Positions 7,536 through 14,202 of a DNA stretch of 17,117 bases are shown piece after piece. The DNA comes from Acidimicrobiia bacterium (lineage in GTDB: Bacteria > Actinomycetota > Acidimicrobiia > Spongiisociales > ZC4RG35). The stretch is from contig WHTL01000041.1 of assembly GCA_009377735.1 (NCBI GenBank), positions 1 through 17,117 on the forward strand, given 5' to 3'. The first letter of the stretch is position 1, and every line of letters begins with the position of its first letter. A program made the position numbers and the translations under genes. Below the pieces are notes generated by a model, which ran no database searches, was not told the origin of the DNA, and worked only from the letters and a program-made list of their open reading frames with translations.

Positions 7536-7984
7536 ACCACCTGGCCTCCAACCACGTCGATGACCAGGGTCACCGGACCATCATTGACCAGGTCGACTGC
7601 CATGTGTGCCCCGAAGCATCCGGCCTCCACCGGGACGTGCTCGGCGAGCGAATCCACCAACACCTGGAGCAGTTCCTCGGCTACCTCGGGTGAAGCGGCC
7701 GCGGTGAAGGACGGTCGTCTGCCCTTTCGCACCGATCCCAACAATGTGAACTGACTCACCACCAGGATCGATCCGGCGATGTCTACGACCGATCGGTTCA
7801 TTCGTCCCTCTTCATCGGGGAAGACCCGCAAACCGATCAGTTTCTCGGCCATCGTGGCAACGTCATCCAAGGTGTCGCCGTCGGCCACGCCCGCCAAGAC
7901 CACCAAACCGTTGTCAATGCTGCCAACGGTCGATCCATCGACGGACACCTGTGCCCGCTTCACCCGCTGTAAGACCGCACGCAT
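7532..7984 (-). CDS. dtd: D-aminoacyl-tRNA deacylase DTD
   Basis: This 150-residue protein has the usual length and full signature of bacterial DTD, which hydrolyses D-aminoacyl-tRNAs (and glycyl-tRNA-Ala) so that D-residues do not enter proteins. It opens with MRAVLQRVKRAQVSVDG, has SQFTL at 77-81, a KGRRPSF segment, and NDGPVT at 134-139. The SQFTL and NxGPVT motifs form the active site. I chose ATG 7984 because it gives the family's standard N-terminus and follows AGGAG at 4 nt; a GTG at 8017 would add 11 atypical residues. The gene converges on adnB, with both stops inside one CTAG, and diverges from plsB with 59 bp between starts. This is a cytosolic housekeeping enzyme and the identification is firm. 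Confidence 0.96.
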   Translation of the reverse strand: MRAVLQRVKRAQVSVDGSTVGSIDNGLVVLAGVADGDTLDDVATMAEKLIGLRVFPDEEGRMNRSVVDIAGSILVVSQFTLLGSVRKGRRPSFTAAASPEVAEELLQVLVDSLAEHVPVEAGCFGAHMAVDLVNDGPVTLVIDVVGGQVV

Positions 7985-8030
7985 CTGGCTCCTGACTGCA
8001 AACCGGCGACAGGACACTTGCTCCGGGTCG

Positions 8031-8036
8031 TATCAT
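8031..8036 (+). promoter_or_regulatory. -10 element for leaderless plsB mRNA
   Basis: TATCAT ends 7 bases before GTG 8044, so transcription would begin at or next to the start codon. No Shine-Dalgarno sequence is visible. GCGACA at 8006-8011 is a weak -35 candidate with a long spacer. Leaderless mRNAs are common in actinobacteria. Confidence 0.5.
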
Positions 8037-8043
8037 CGCAACC

Positions 8044-10311
8044 GTGACGACTAAGACCCAAGCCGAGATGGCCAAGATCCCGGACGGAGCCAGCGTCGTG
8101 TATCTCCTCGATGCCTCGTCCGAGCTCGAGGTCGAGGTCCTCGACGAATGGCTCAGTGGTCGTGGCACCCCGGGAGAGATGATCAGAATCGCATCAACCC
8201 GACGCCGAACCAGGACAGACCCCCGTCTCGACGCACGTTTGAAACGAGATGATGACCCCTACCTGGTCCCCGTTCGGGTGGTGTGGCTGCCCGAGGAGCG
8301 ACAGGGCAATCGAACCGCACGGTGGACCGACCTTCTGCGACTTGGAGACCCTCGCGACCCCAACTTCATCATGGAGCGCCTCATCCGGAAGGTCGCACCG
8401 GACCGGATCGCCGTCGTGGTTGGTGAGGGCGCCCATTCGTCGGAGCTTGCAGGGGCGTATGCCGCCACCGACGAAGTGGTCACCTTCCGCGAGTTCGCAA
8501 CCCGACGGGCGTGGTTATCTCTGGAACGGGCGGAGAGAAAGCTTCGGGGTAACCGTTACAAGATCCCCAAGTTCCTCCACGAGGAGCTGACCACCAGACC
8601 CGAGTTCGGTGATGGTGCCATCCAATTCGGGACGGAACGGGGTCTCTCCGAGAAGATGTCGTTCAGACGAGCCTCCTATTACCTCAGGGAGATGGCCGCC
8701 AGCCACAGCCCATTCCTCATCGATCTCATCGCCAACGCCATCCACGCCCTCTACCACCGTGGGTATGGGGCGATCCACTACGACGCTGAGTCGATAAAGA
8801 AGATCGCCACCCTTGGCCAGGAGCACCCTCTGGTGTTCCTGCCGTCCCATCGGTCACATTTCGATCGAATCTCGTTGCAGTACATCCTTTGGGAGAACGA
8901 TCTGCCACCCAATCACACCGCCGGTGGGATCAACATGAACTTCTTCCCCATCGGCCCACTGATCCGGCGAACCGGGGTCTTCTTCATCCGTCGTTCCTTC
9001 CGCGGGAATGAGCTCTACAAGTTCGTCGTCAAACAGTATCTGGACTACCTGATCGAACGTCGCTTCCCACTCGAGTGGTACATCGAGGGAGGAAGATCGC
9101 GCACCGGCAAGCCCCGACCACCCACGTACGGGCTCCTCTCTTGGGTGGTCGACTCCTGGCGCCGGGGCAAGGCCGAGGATGTGATCTTGATACCCATCTC
9201 AATCGGCTACGACGAGATCCAGGATGTGGGTGCCTACGCGGCGGAAGCCCGCGGCGGGGAGAAGCAGCCAGAGAGCTTTGGCTGGGCGTTGGGAGCGGTG
9301 CGGAATCTAGCCAGCCGCTATGGCAACATTCATGTTCGCTTCGCCGACACCATCTCCGTGGCAGAGCAGCTCGGCGCCGCAGGGACATCCGACACCCACC
9401 TCGAGATCCAGAAGGTCGCCTTCGAGGTGATGAGTAGGATCAGCAGGGCAACACCGGTAACCCCGACAGCCCTCGTGTCGATCGCTTTGGCGGTAGCGGG
9501 AGGGAAGCCACACACCGCGGACAATCTGGCCGAGATCGTCTTCGAGCATGCGGCCTACGTAGAAGATCGAGGGTTTCCCATAACCGAGAGAGTAGAGACC
9601 GTTGCCATCGTGGAGCGGGTCCTCGACCGCCTCGTGGAGCAATGGACGGTTACACGTCGGATTGGGCAGGCGGAAACCGCCTACTGGACCGATTTCGACC
9701 AGTCCCTCGAGGTTGCCTACTACCGCAACATGGTGGTCCACTTTTTCCTGCCGCGAGCAATGGCCGAGGTTGCCCTGGTGGGCGCCGAGGACGAGGAGGA
9801 CTTCTGGGCGCGTATCTCGGAGCTGCGGGACCTCCTCAAGTTCGAGTTCTTCTTCCCCGAGAAGGAGGCTCTACAAGAAGAGATCGCCGCTGACCTCTGC
9901 GGGGATGTCCCCAAGTGGCGGGAAGAAGTGGAAAAGGGAGAGGGCGAGAGTGTCCTTCGATCAACCCGACCCGTTACAGCACCCTGGGCCCTGGGAGCGA
10001 TAGTGGAGGCCTACCTGGTGGTAGCACACCAGCTGAAGGCGGACGGCGGCGGCGTCGACGATGACCGATTCATAGATGCCTGCCTGGAACGTGCCCAGTT
10101 CTATCTGCTCGACCAGCGGATCTCTCACGATGAAGCGATTTCAAAAGAGCTCTTCACGAGTGGCCTGTCCCTCGTCCGAAATAGGGAGCAGATCGACACC
10201 GAGGCGAAAAGGGAGTCGTTCTCGACCCAGATGAATTCCCTCCATGCGGATCTCAACGCCCTGCCAACTGGAACCGGTCGGGGCTCCGATCAATCGCTCT
10301 CGTCGCCGTAG
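8044..10311 (+). CDS. plsB: Glycerol-3-phosphate acyltransferase PlsB
   Basis: This 755-residue enzyme transfers an acyl chain from acyl-CoA or acyl-ACP to sn-glycerol-3-phosphate, the first committed step of phospholipid synthesis, at the inner face of the membrane. All four acyltransferase blocks are present: HRSHFD at 269-274 (catalytic His269 and Asp274), NFFPIGPLIRRTGVFFIRRS, IEGGRSRTGK with Glu348 at the glycerol-phosphate site, and ILIPISIGYD around 381-390. The length is close to E. coli PlsB (807) and mycobacterial PlsB2. The N-terminal 200 residues and the helical C-terminal part are less conserved, as usual in this family. GTG 8044 is preceded by a -10 element rather than a ribosome site. 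The last 22 bp overlap the 3' end of a convergent minus-strand gene. The enzyme assignment is firm; the acyl-donor preference cannot be read from sequence. Confidence 0.94.
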   Translation: MTTKTQAEMAKIPDGASVVYLLDASSELEVEVLDEWLSGRGTPGEMIRIASTRRRTRTDPRLDARLKRDDDPYLVPVRVVWLPEERQGNRTARWTDLLRLGDPRDPNFIMERLIRKVAPDRIAVVVGEGAHSSELAGAYAATDEVVTFREFATRRAWLSLERAERKLRGNRYKIPKFLHEELTTRPEFGDGAIQFGTERGLSEKMSFRRASYYLREMAASHSPFLIDLIANAIHALYHRGYGAIHYDAESIKKIATLGQEHPLVFLPSHRSHFDRISLQYILWENDLPPNHTAGGINMNFFPIGPLIRRTGVFFIRRSFRGNELYKFVVKQYLDYLIERRFPLEWYIEGGRSRTGKPRPPTYGLLSWVVDSWRRGKAEDVILIPISIGYDEIQDVGAYAAEARGGEKQPESFGWALGAVRNLASRYGNIHVRFADTISVAEQLGAAGTSDTHLEIQKVAFEVMSRISRATPVTPTALVSIALAVAGGKPHTADNLAEIVFEHAAYVEDRGFPITERVETVAIVERVLDRLVEQWTVTRRIGQAETAYWTDFDQSLEVAYYRNMVVHFFLPRAMAEVALVGAEDEEDFWARISELRDLLKFEFFFPEKEALQEEIAADLCGDVPKWREEVEKGEGESVLRSTRPVTAPWALGAIVEAYLVVAHQLKADGGGVDDDRFIDACLERAQFYLLDQRISHDEAISKELFTSGLSLVRNREQIDTEAKRESFSTQMNSLHADLNALPTGTGRGSDQSLSSP

Positions 10312-10739
10312 ATCTTCGCCCAGGCGTCGGCGAGCATGGCCTCCGACCCCTCGGGGTAGGTGATGACGTCGATGCCGGCGTCGCGGATCGGGCTGGCATC
10401 ACCAAAGCCAATGACAGCTGGCAAGTCCTCACGCATCCGATCCCGAGCCCGTCGATTCTCTCGGGCCAGGTCCTCGATTGAGGGGAGGGAGTTGATATGA
10501 GATGCTTCGGGCGCCGGTTCGGGTACGCCCCTGTCGGGATTCCGCATCTCCTGTTCGATCGGTGCAAGGGGCTTCATCTCGGCTGGTGCGGGCACCTCAG
10601 GTCGATGCCCTACCTCGACGACCTCGTCCATTCCGACCACCGAGCGTCTGACAACGCGGAAGACTCCGCGAAGAATCCACCACCCCACCACCAAGAACAG
10701 GATCAGCAACGGGAACACATTCTCGAAAAGCGTTTCCAT
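10290..10739 (-). CDS. Small membrane-anchored protein of unknown function
   Basis: I do not recognise this 149-residue protein. It has one strongly hydrophobic segment at about residues 8-25 near the N-terminus, then a basic stretch (RGVFRVVRRS) that would stay in the cytosol, predicting a single-pass protein with a cytosolic tail. The tail is rich in Pro and Glu at about 45-80, charged and helical at about 85-105 (LARENRRARDRMRED), and ends in a more ordered-looking segment (VIGFGDASPIRDAGIDVITYPEG). ATG 10739 follows GAGGA at 3 nt. It lies 62 bp downstream of the second ABC permease on the same strand and may be the operon's last gene. Its final codons overlap plsB on the other strand. Coding status is well supported by the start, membrane segment and composition; function is unknown. 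Confidence 0.75.
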   Translation of the reverse strand: METLFENVFPLLILFLVVGWWILRGVFRVVRRSVVGMDEVVEVGHRPEVPAPAEMKPLAPIEQEMRNPDRGVPEPAPEASHINSLPSIEDLARENRRARDRMREDLPAVIGFGDASPIRDAGIDVITYPEGSEAMLADAWAKIYGDESD

Positions 10740-10801
10740 GGGTCCTCAGCCTATCGAACAAATCGACGCAATGGCGGGAAGTTCAGCGCCCTAGTGTCCT
10801 G

Positions 10802-11965
10802 TCACTGGCCGCTGACGAGTTTCCTCGAGAGGACGATCGATGCTGCTCCAAACAGGACCACGGCGATTGCTGCCAGTACTCCGAGTTCGGGGAGAATTCC
10901 TCCGATTCCAACACCCGTGTAGACCAACTTGTTGAAACCGTCCAGAGCCCATGCGTGTGGTGTGAAGTGTGCAATGGTCTGCATGGTCTCGGGGAAGAGG
11001 TCGAGCGGGAACATGCAACCGCCTAAGGCGCCCAGCCCGAGAGAGAGCATGACTGTCAGTCCGGCAGTCTGCTGGTCGTTATTGAAGATCGAGCCGACGA
11101 GCATCGCCGCCCCACCGCCTACCGCCGCCAAGAGACCGAGAAGTACCGTCCCGCCGAGGAGATCACCCCATTCCACCCCGAAGAGGACTGCCGTCATCAC
11201 CATGATGTAGACCCCCTGGAAGAAGGCGATGACCCAACGAGCAGTGCCCTCTCCGATCACGATCTCGGGTAGGGAGGTTGGGGTCGAAACCACCCTGGTG
11301 GTCACACCAAGTTGACGACTCTGGATCAGATACGCCGAACCCGTGAGTCCGGTGAGGAAGACGAACAGGACCACCATCCCAGCAGCACCAACATAGAACT
11401 GGTTGAGACCCGGCGGGAAGAGGGCCTCGCCGAGGCTGCGGGTCTCCACGACAGAGGGGTCGATCACCTCCTGTGCCGCAGATAGCGCCTGCTGCGCTGC
11501 CTGTTCTTCGAGATCGCGTTCCCGTATCAAGGTGGCAACGATCGTACGCTCCGAAGCAATATCGCCCAGGGCACGGTCGACCTCTGTTCTAACCGATGGC
11601 GACGAGCCCTCCGGGGGTGTGAGCAGCCCGATCTCCACCTGTTCTCCACTGGCAAGGCCTTCTCCAACCCCTTCCGGGATCACTACCCCGGCATTGACCT
11701 GTCCCCCGGCAACGGCGGCCTCTAGAGAGGCTTGATCGTCGTAGAGGCTGGTGTCCAGAATCGAAACATCAATCTCCTCCACAAGGGCGCTCGTCATATC
11801 CTCTGGGCCGGTGATTCCCACGCTCACCGGGCCACCCTCACCACCAAAGGCAACACCGACCAACACGATGATGCCGACGGGCATGAGGAAAACGAAGAAC
11901 CAGTTGGAGCGGTCCTTGAACATGCGGAGAAGCCCGATCCAGCCCATCAACAAGATCTTCCTCAT
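10802..11965 (-). CDS. ABC-2 type exporter permease (second subunit)
   Basis: This 387-residue integral membrane protein has the ABC-2 (drug/linearmycin-exporter) layout: a first membrane helix at about 22-41, a large extracytoplasmic domain to about residue 180 that includes a charged helical stretch (RERDLEEQAAQQALSAAQE), then about five C-terminal helices. A conserved-type PLDLFPETMQTIAHFTPHAWALDGF segment, read in parts, lies between the last two helices, as in this family. I chose ATG 11965 because it forms an ATGA overlap with the stop of the upstream permease, has a GGAGGAGAGAG ribosome site, and gives the usual MRKILLMGWIGLLRMFKDR start. A frame open further upstream adds only antisense-like sequence. 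It should pair with the other permease and the ATPase to form the exporter. The substrate is unknown. Confidence 0.88.
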   Translation of the reverse strand: MRKILLMGWIGLLRMFKDRSNWFFVFLMPVGIIVLVGVAFGGEGGPVSVGITGPEDMTSALVEEIDVSILDTSLYDDQASLEAAVAGGQVNAGVVIPEGVGEGLASGEQVEIGLLTPPEGSSPSVRTEVDRALGDIASERTIVATLIRERDLEEQAAQQALSAAQEVIDPSVVETRSLGEALFPPGLNQFYVGAAGMVVLFVFLTGLTGSAYLIQSRQLGVTTRVVSTPTSLPEIVIGEGTARWVIAFFQGVYIMVMTAVLFGVEWGDLLGGTVLLGLLAAVGGGAAMLVGSIFNNDQQTAGLTVMLSLGLGALGGCMFPLDLFPETMQTIAHFTPHAWALDGFNKLVYTGVGIGGILPELGVLAAIAVVLFGAASIVLSRKLVSGQ

Positions 11966-13098
11966 ATGCCCTCTCTCCTCCGGAGAAGCACGACCGAGAT
12001 CGCTCCCACCACGGCCGTGAACAGCCAGAGGAAACCGATAGCAGGCAAGGCAGCCGTCCACGTTCCCTCGCTGACACTCGCCTCGAGACCGGTCACGAAC
12101 CAATGATGTGGTGTGAGCCTGGTCACGTTCGACAGCCAACTGTCACCGAACGAGAACCAAACCCCACCCAACATCCCAAGCACGACGGCGATGATGCTCT
12201 GCATGTTGTTGGCGGTATCCGGGCTGCTGGCGAAGGCCGCCACCACACCCATCAGGGCTACGCCAGTAGCGACGAGGGACACGACAAGGAGCACCACACC
12301 AACCGGCGAACCGAAATTGGTGTCCATGATGAAAGTGGAGACGAAGAGGAGGAGCAGAGTGGCGCCGACACCGAGAAGGGCGGCGACGAGTGCCTTGGCG
12401 ACGGGCACCGCCCACCCCGGAACCGGTCCCGCGAGGATACGGGGCAAGGTGCCCTGCCTACGTTCCTCCAACAGGCCGTTCACCCCGAAAGACACCGTGA
12501 AGAAGACGAAGAAAGCTGCCTGACCCGCCATCATGAAAGATCCCGCCGACAAGGTCTCGGTATCGGTGGCTGCCTCGGACAACACTGCTCCTCCAGAGAG
12601 TTCCAGGAGTGGAGGGCCACTCTGAGAAGAGGCGGCAGCCAACAGCCTGGTGGAATCAACACTCCGCATGAGACCGTTGGCTATGGACTCGACCACCGCA
12701 CCCGCGTTGGGGCTGGATGCATCGGCAACCACCTCCAGCTGGGGGCGACCACCACCCTGGACGGTGGACCCGAACCCGTCTGCGAAGACGATCACCCCAC
12801 CGACCTCCCCTTCCTCAATGGCTGCCTCCGCCGAGGCAACGTCATCGTATTCGCTCAACTGAGCTACGCCCTCGGACTCCAATGCATCCAAGGCCGAAAG
12901 GAGTCCAGTGCTGATCTCGGACTGGTCGAGATCCACGGTACCGACAGAGAGGTCCAGCTGGCCACTGAACGCCCCACCGAACACGAAATAGAAGATGAAT
13001 GCGAGTACCAGGGGGGCAAGAAACCCCAACATGAGCACGGAGCCGTCGCGGATCCGCATCCGCAGGTCCTTCCAGGCAATGAGCCAAGCTGCTCTCAT
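11962..13098 (-). CDS. ABC-2 type exporter permease (first subunit)
   Basis: This 378-residue permease has a membrane helix at about 22-42, an extracytoplasmic domain of about 140 residues, and a C-terminal block of about five helices ending at the basic tail VLLRRREGI. LLEERRQGTLPRILAGPVPGW after the second helix is the cytosolic coupling region typical of ABC-2 permeases, and TRLTPHHWFVTGLE matches the HFTPHAWALDGF region of its sister, showing the two are paralogues. It begins 16 bp after the ATPase stop and ends in an ATGA overlap with the second permease, so the three genes form one operon. The ribosome site is weak. The large periplasm-facing domain resembles those of linearmycin- and antibiotic-type exporters, but the substrate is not predictable. 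Confidence 0.88.
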   Translation of the reverse strand: MRAAWLIAWKDLRMRIRDGSVLMLGFLAPLVLAFIFYFVFGGAFSGQLDLSVGTVDLDQSEISTGLLSALDALESEGVAQLSEYDDVASAEAAIEEGEVGGVIVFADGFGSTVQGGGRPQLEVVADASSPNAGAVVESIANGLMRSVDSTRLLAAASSQSGPPLLELSGGAVLSEAATDTETLSAGSFMMAGQAAFFVFFTVSFGVNGLLEERRQGTLPRILAGPVPGWAVPVAKALVAALLGVGATLLLLFVSTFIMDTNFGSPVGVVLLVVSLVATGVALMGVVAAFASSPDTANNMQSIIAVVLGMLGGVWFSFGDSWLSNVTRLTPHHWFVTGLEASVSEGTWTAALPAIGFLWLFTAVVGAISVVLLRRREGI

Positions 13099-13114
13099 CG
13101 GTGAGGCGTCGTTT

Positions 13115-14068
13115 TCATTCGTCGCGGAGTCCGCGACCGGTCATGTGGAGGAATACGGCCTCTAGATCCGGTTCCTCGACTCGAACACCGCGCACTACCA
13201 AACCCTGGTCACCGGCCCGGCCGATCAGAGGGCTCAAGGATGCGGCGGCATCACTCACCAACGCCTCCACGTGCCCCTCGTGTCCCGAGGCCTCGTGGAC
13301 CCCGTCAAGACTCCGAAGATACTTTGCGAAAGTCTCCCCATCACCCTCAATCTCAAAGATGATCCGGTCCTTCTCCCCAATGACCGTCACTAGCTCCCGT
13401 CGTGTTCCTTCGGCGATGAGACGCCCACCGTCGATGATTCCGACACGATCACAGAGTCGTTCGGCCTCCTCCATGTAGTGGGTGGTGTAGAGGACCGCGG
13501 TGCCTTCGCTGGAGAGAGCCTCCACCGACTCCAAGATCGCATTCCGGGACTGGGGGTCGACCCCGACCGTGGGCTCGTCGAGGATGAGCAGCTCGGGCTC
13601 GTGGAGCAGGGCTACTCCGATATTGAGTCTGCGCTTCATACCCCCCGAATAGTCGCCAACCTTGTCGCCTCTCCGATCTGTGAGACCGATCACATCGAGC
13701 ACCACATCAGTCCGACCAGGGAGGTCCTCCACTGTTTGCAGTGACCCGAAGAACCTCAGATTCTCATCTGCCGTCAGCTCGGGGTAGAGAGCCAGATCCT
13801 GGGGCACCAACCCGATGGCGCCCTTCCCGTGTGGACTACCAGCTTTGATCACCTCATCCATCACCCGCACTTCACCCGCATCGGGAGACAAGAGACCACA
13901 GATCATCGAGATGGTGGTGGTTTTGCCCGCACCGTTGGGGCCAAGGAGCCCGTATGTCTCTCCCGGAGCGATGGAGAAGCCAACGTCGTCGACCGCCAAA
14001 AGGTCCCCGAATCGCTTCGTCAGACCTTTCGCCTCGGCCACAGGTGTCGCCGCCACAGGTGTTGTCAT
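13115..14068 (-). CDS. ABC exporter ATPase subunit
   Basis: This 317-residue ATPase of the CcmA/drug-exporter type energises the two permeases encoded after it. It has Walker A GPNGAGKT at 43-50, Q-loop Gln90, signature SGGMK at 141-145, Walker B LLILDEP at 160-166 and the TTHYMEEAE H-loop region. The C-terminal 80 residues form the extra domain common in DrrA/NatA-like ATPases. I prefer ATG 14068 over GTG 14113. The latter would place the start inside a 17-bp palindrome and upstream of a plausible -10 (TATTAG, 14083-14088), and it would add residues before the conserved core. The gene diverges from aceE with about 134 bp between starts. It may be a resistance or self-protection exporter, or it may move a lipid or peptide; nothing here decides. 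Confidence 0.92.
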   Translation of the reverse strand: MTTPVAATPVAEAKGLTKRFGDLLAVDDVGFSIAPGETYGLLGPNGAGKTTTISMICGLLSPDAGEVRVMDEVIKAGSPHGKGAIGLVPQDLALYPELTADENLRFFGSLQTVEDLPGRTDVVLDVIGLTDRRGDKVGDYSGGMKRRLNIGVALLHEPELLILDEPTVGVDPQSRNAILESVEALSSEGTAVLYTTHYMEEAERLCDRVGIIDGGRLIAEGTRRELVTVIGEKDRIIFEIEGDGETFAKYLRSLDGVHEASGHEGHVEALVSDAAASLSPLIGRAGDQGLVVRGVRVEEPDLEAVFLHMTGRGLRDE

Positions 14069-14082
14069 TGCCTGGCCCCCGT

Positions 14083-14088
14083 CTAATA
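14083..14088 (-). promoter_or_regulatory. -10 candidate for the ABC exporter operon
   Basis: On the minus strand TATTAG (4 of 6 matches to TATAAT, preceded by TG) lies 14 nt before ATG 14068, giving a leader of only about 8 nt. The -35 position would fall on the 14103-14119 palindrome. The match is moderate. Confidence 0.35.
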
Positions 14089-14102
14089 CAAGTCGCGTTG
14101 CG

Positions 14103-14119
14103 TGATGCGTCACGCATCA
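14103..14119. promoter_or_regulatory. 17-bp perfect palindrome, candidate operator
   Basis: TGATGCGT (14103-14110), a central C, and ACGCATCA (14112-14119) form perfect 8-bp arms. The site lies between the divergent exporter ATPase and aceE genes and covers the expected -35 of the exporter promoter. A dimeric repressor (TetR, MarR or GntR type) binding here could silence the exporter until its substrate appears. No regulator gene is in the window, so the partner is unknown. Confidence 0.5.
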
Positions 14120-14190
14120 ACTCGTCGAGGTTAGCGCTCTCCGGCGTAGGTACGGCGCGAACCGCTTCGCCCCAAGGATGGCGACCTCGG

Positions 14191-14196
14191 TACTCT
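14191..14196 (+). promoter_or_regulatory. -10 candidate for aceE
   Basis: TACTCT ends 6 bases before ATG 14203, the same geometry as for plsB, suggesting a leaderless transcript. GGAG at 14198-14201 is too close to the ATG to serve as a normal ribosome site. The -35 is weak. Confidence 0.4.
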
Positions 14197-14202
14197 TGGA
14201 GT

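Noticed and set aside
12103..13104. 333-codon plus-strand open frame opposite the first ABC permease
   Set aside because: It is hydrophilic, His/Gly/Glu-rich and motif-less, while the minus strand encodes a well-formed permease in an operon.
13954..14202. 83-residue upstream extension of AceE
   Set aside because: It is antisense to the start of the exporter ATPase, contains the intergenic palindrome, and AceE proteins begin close to the MNDPY segment at 14203.
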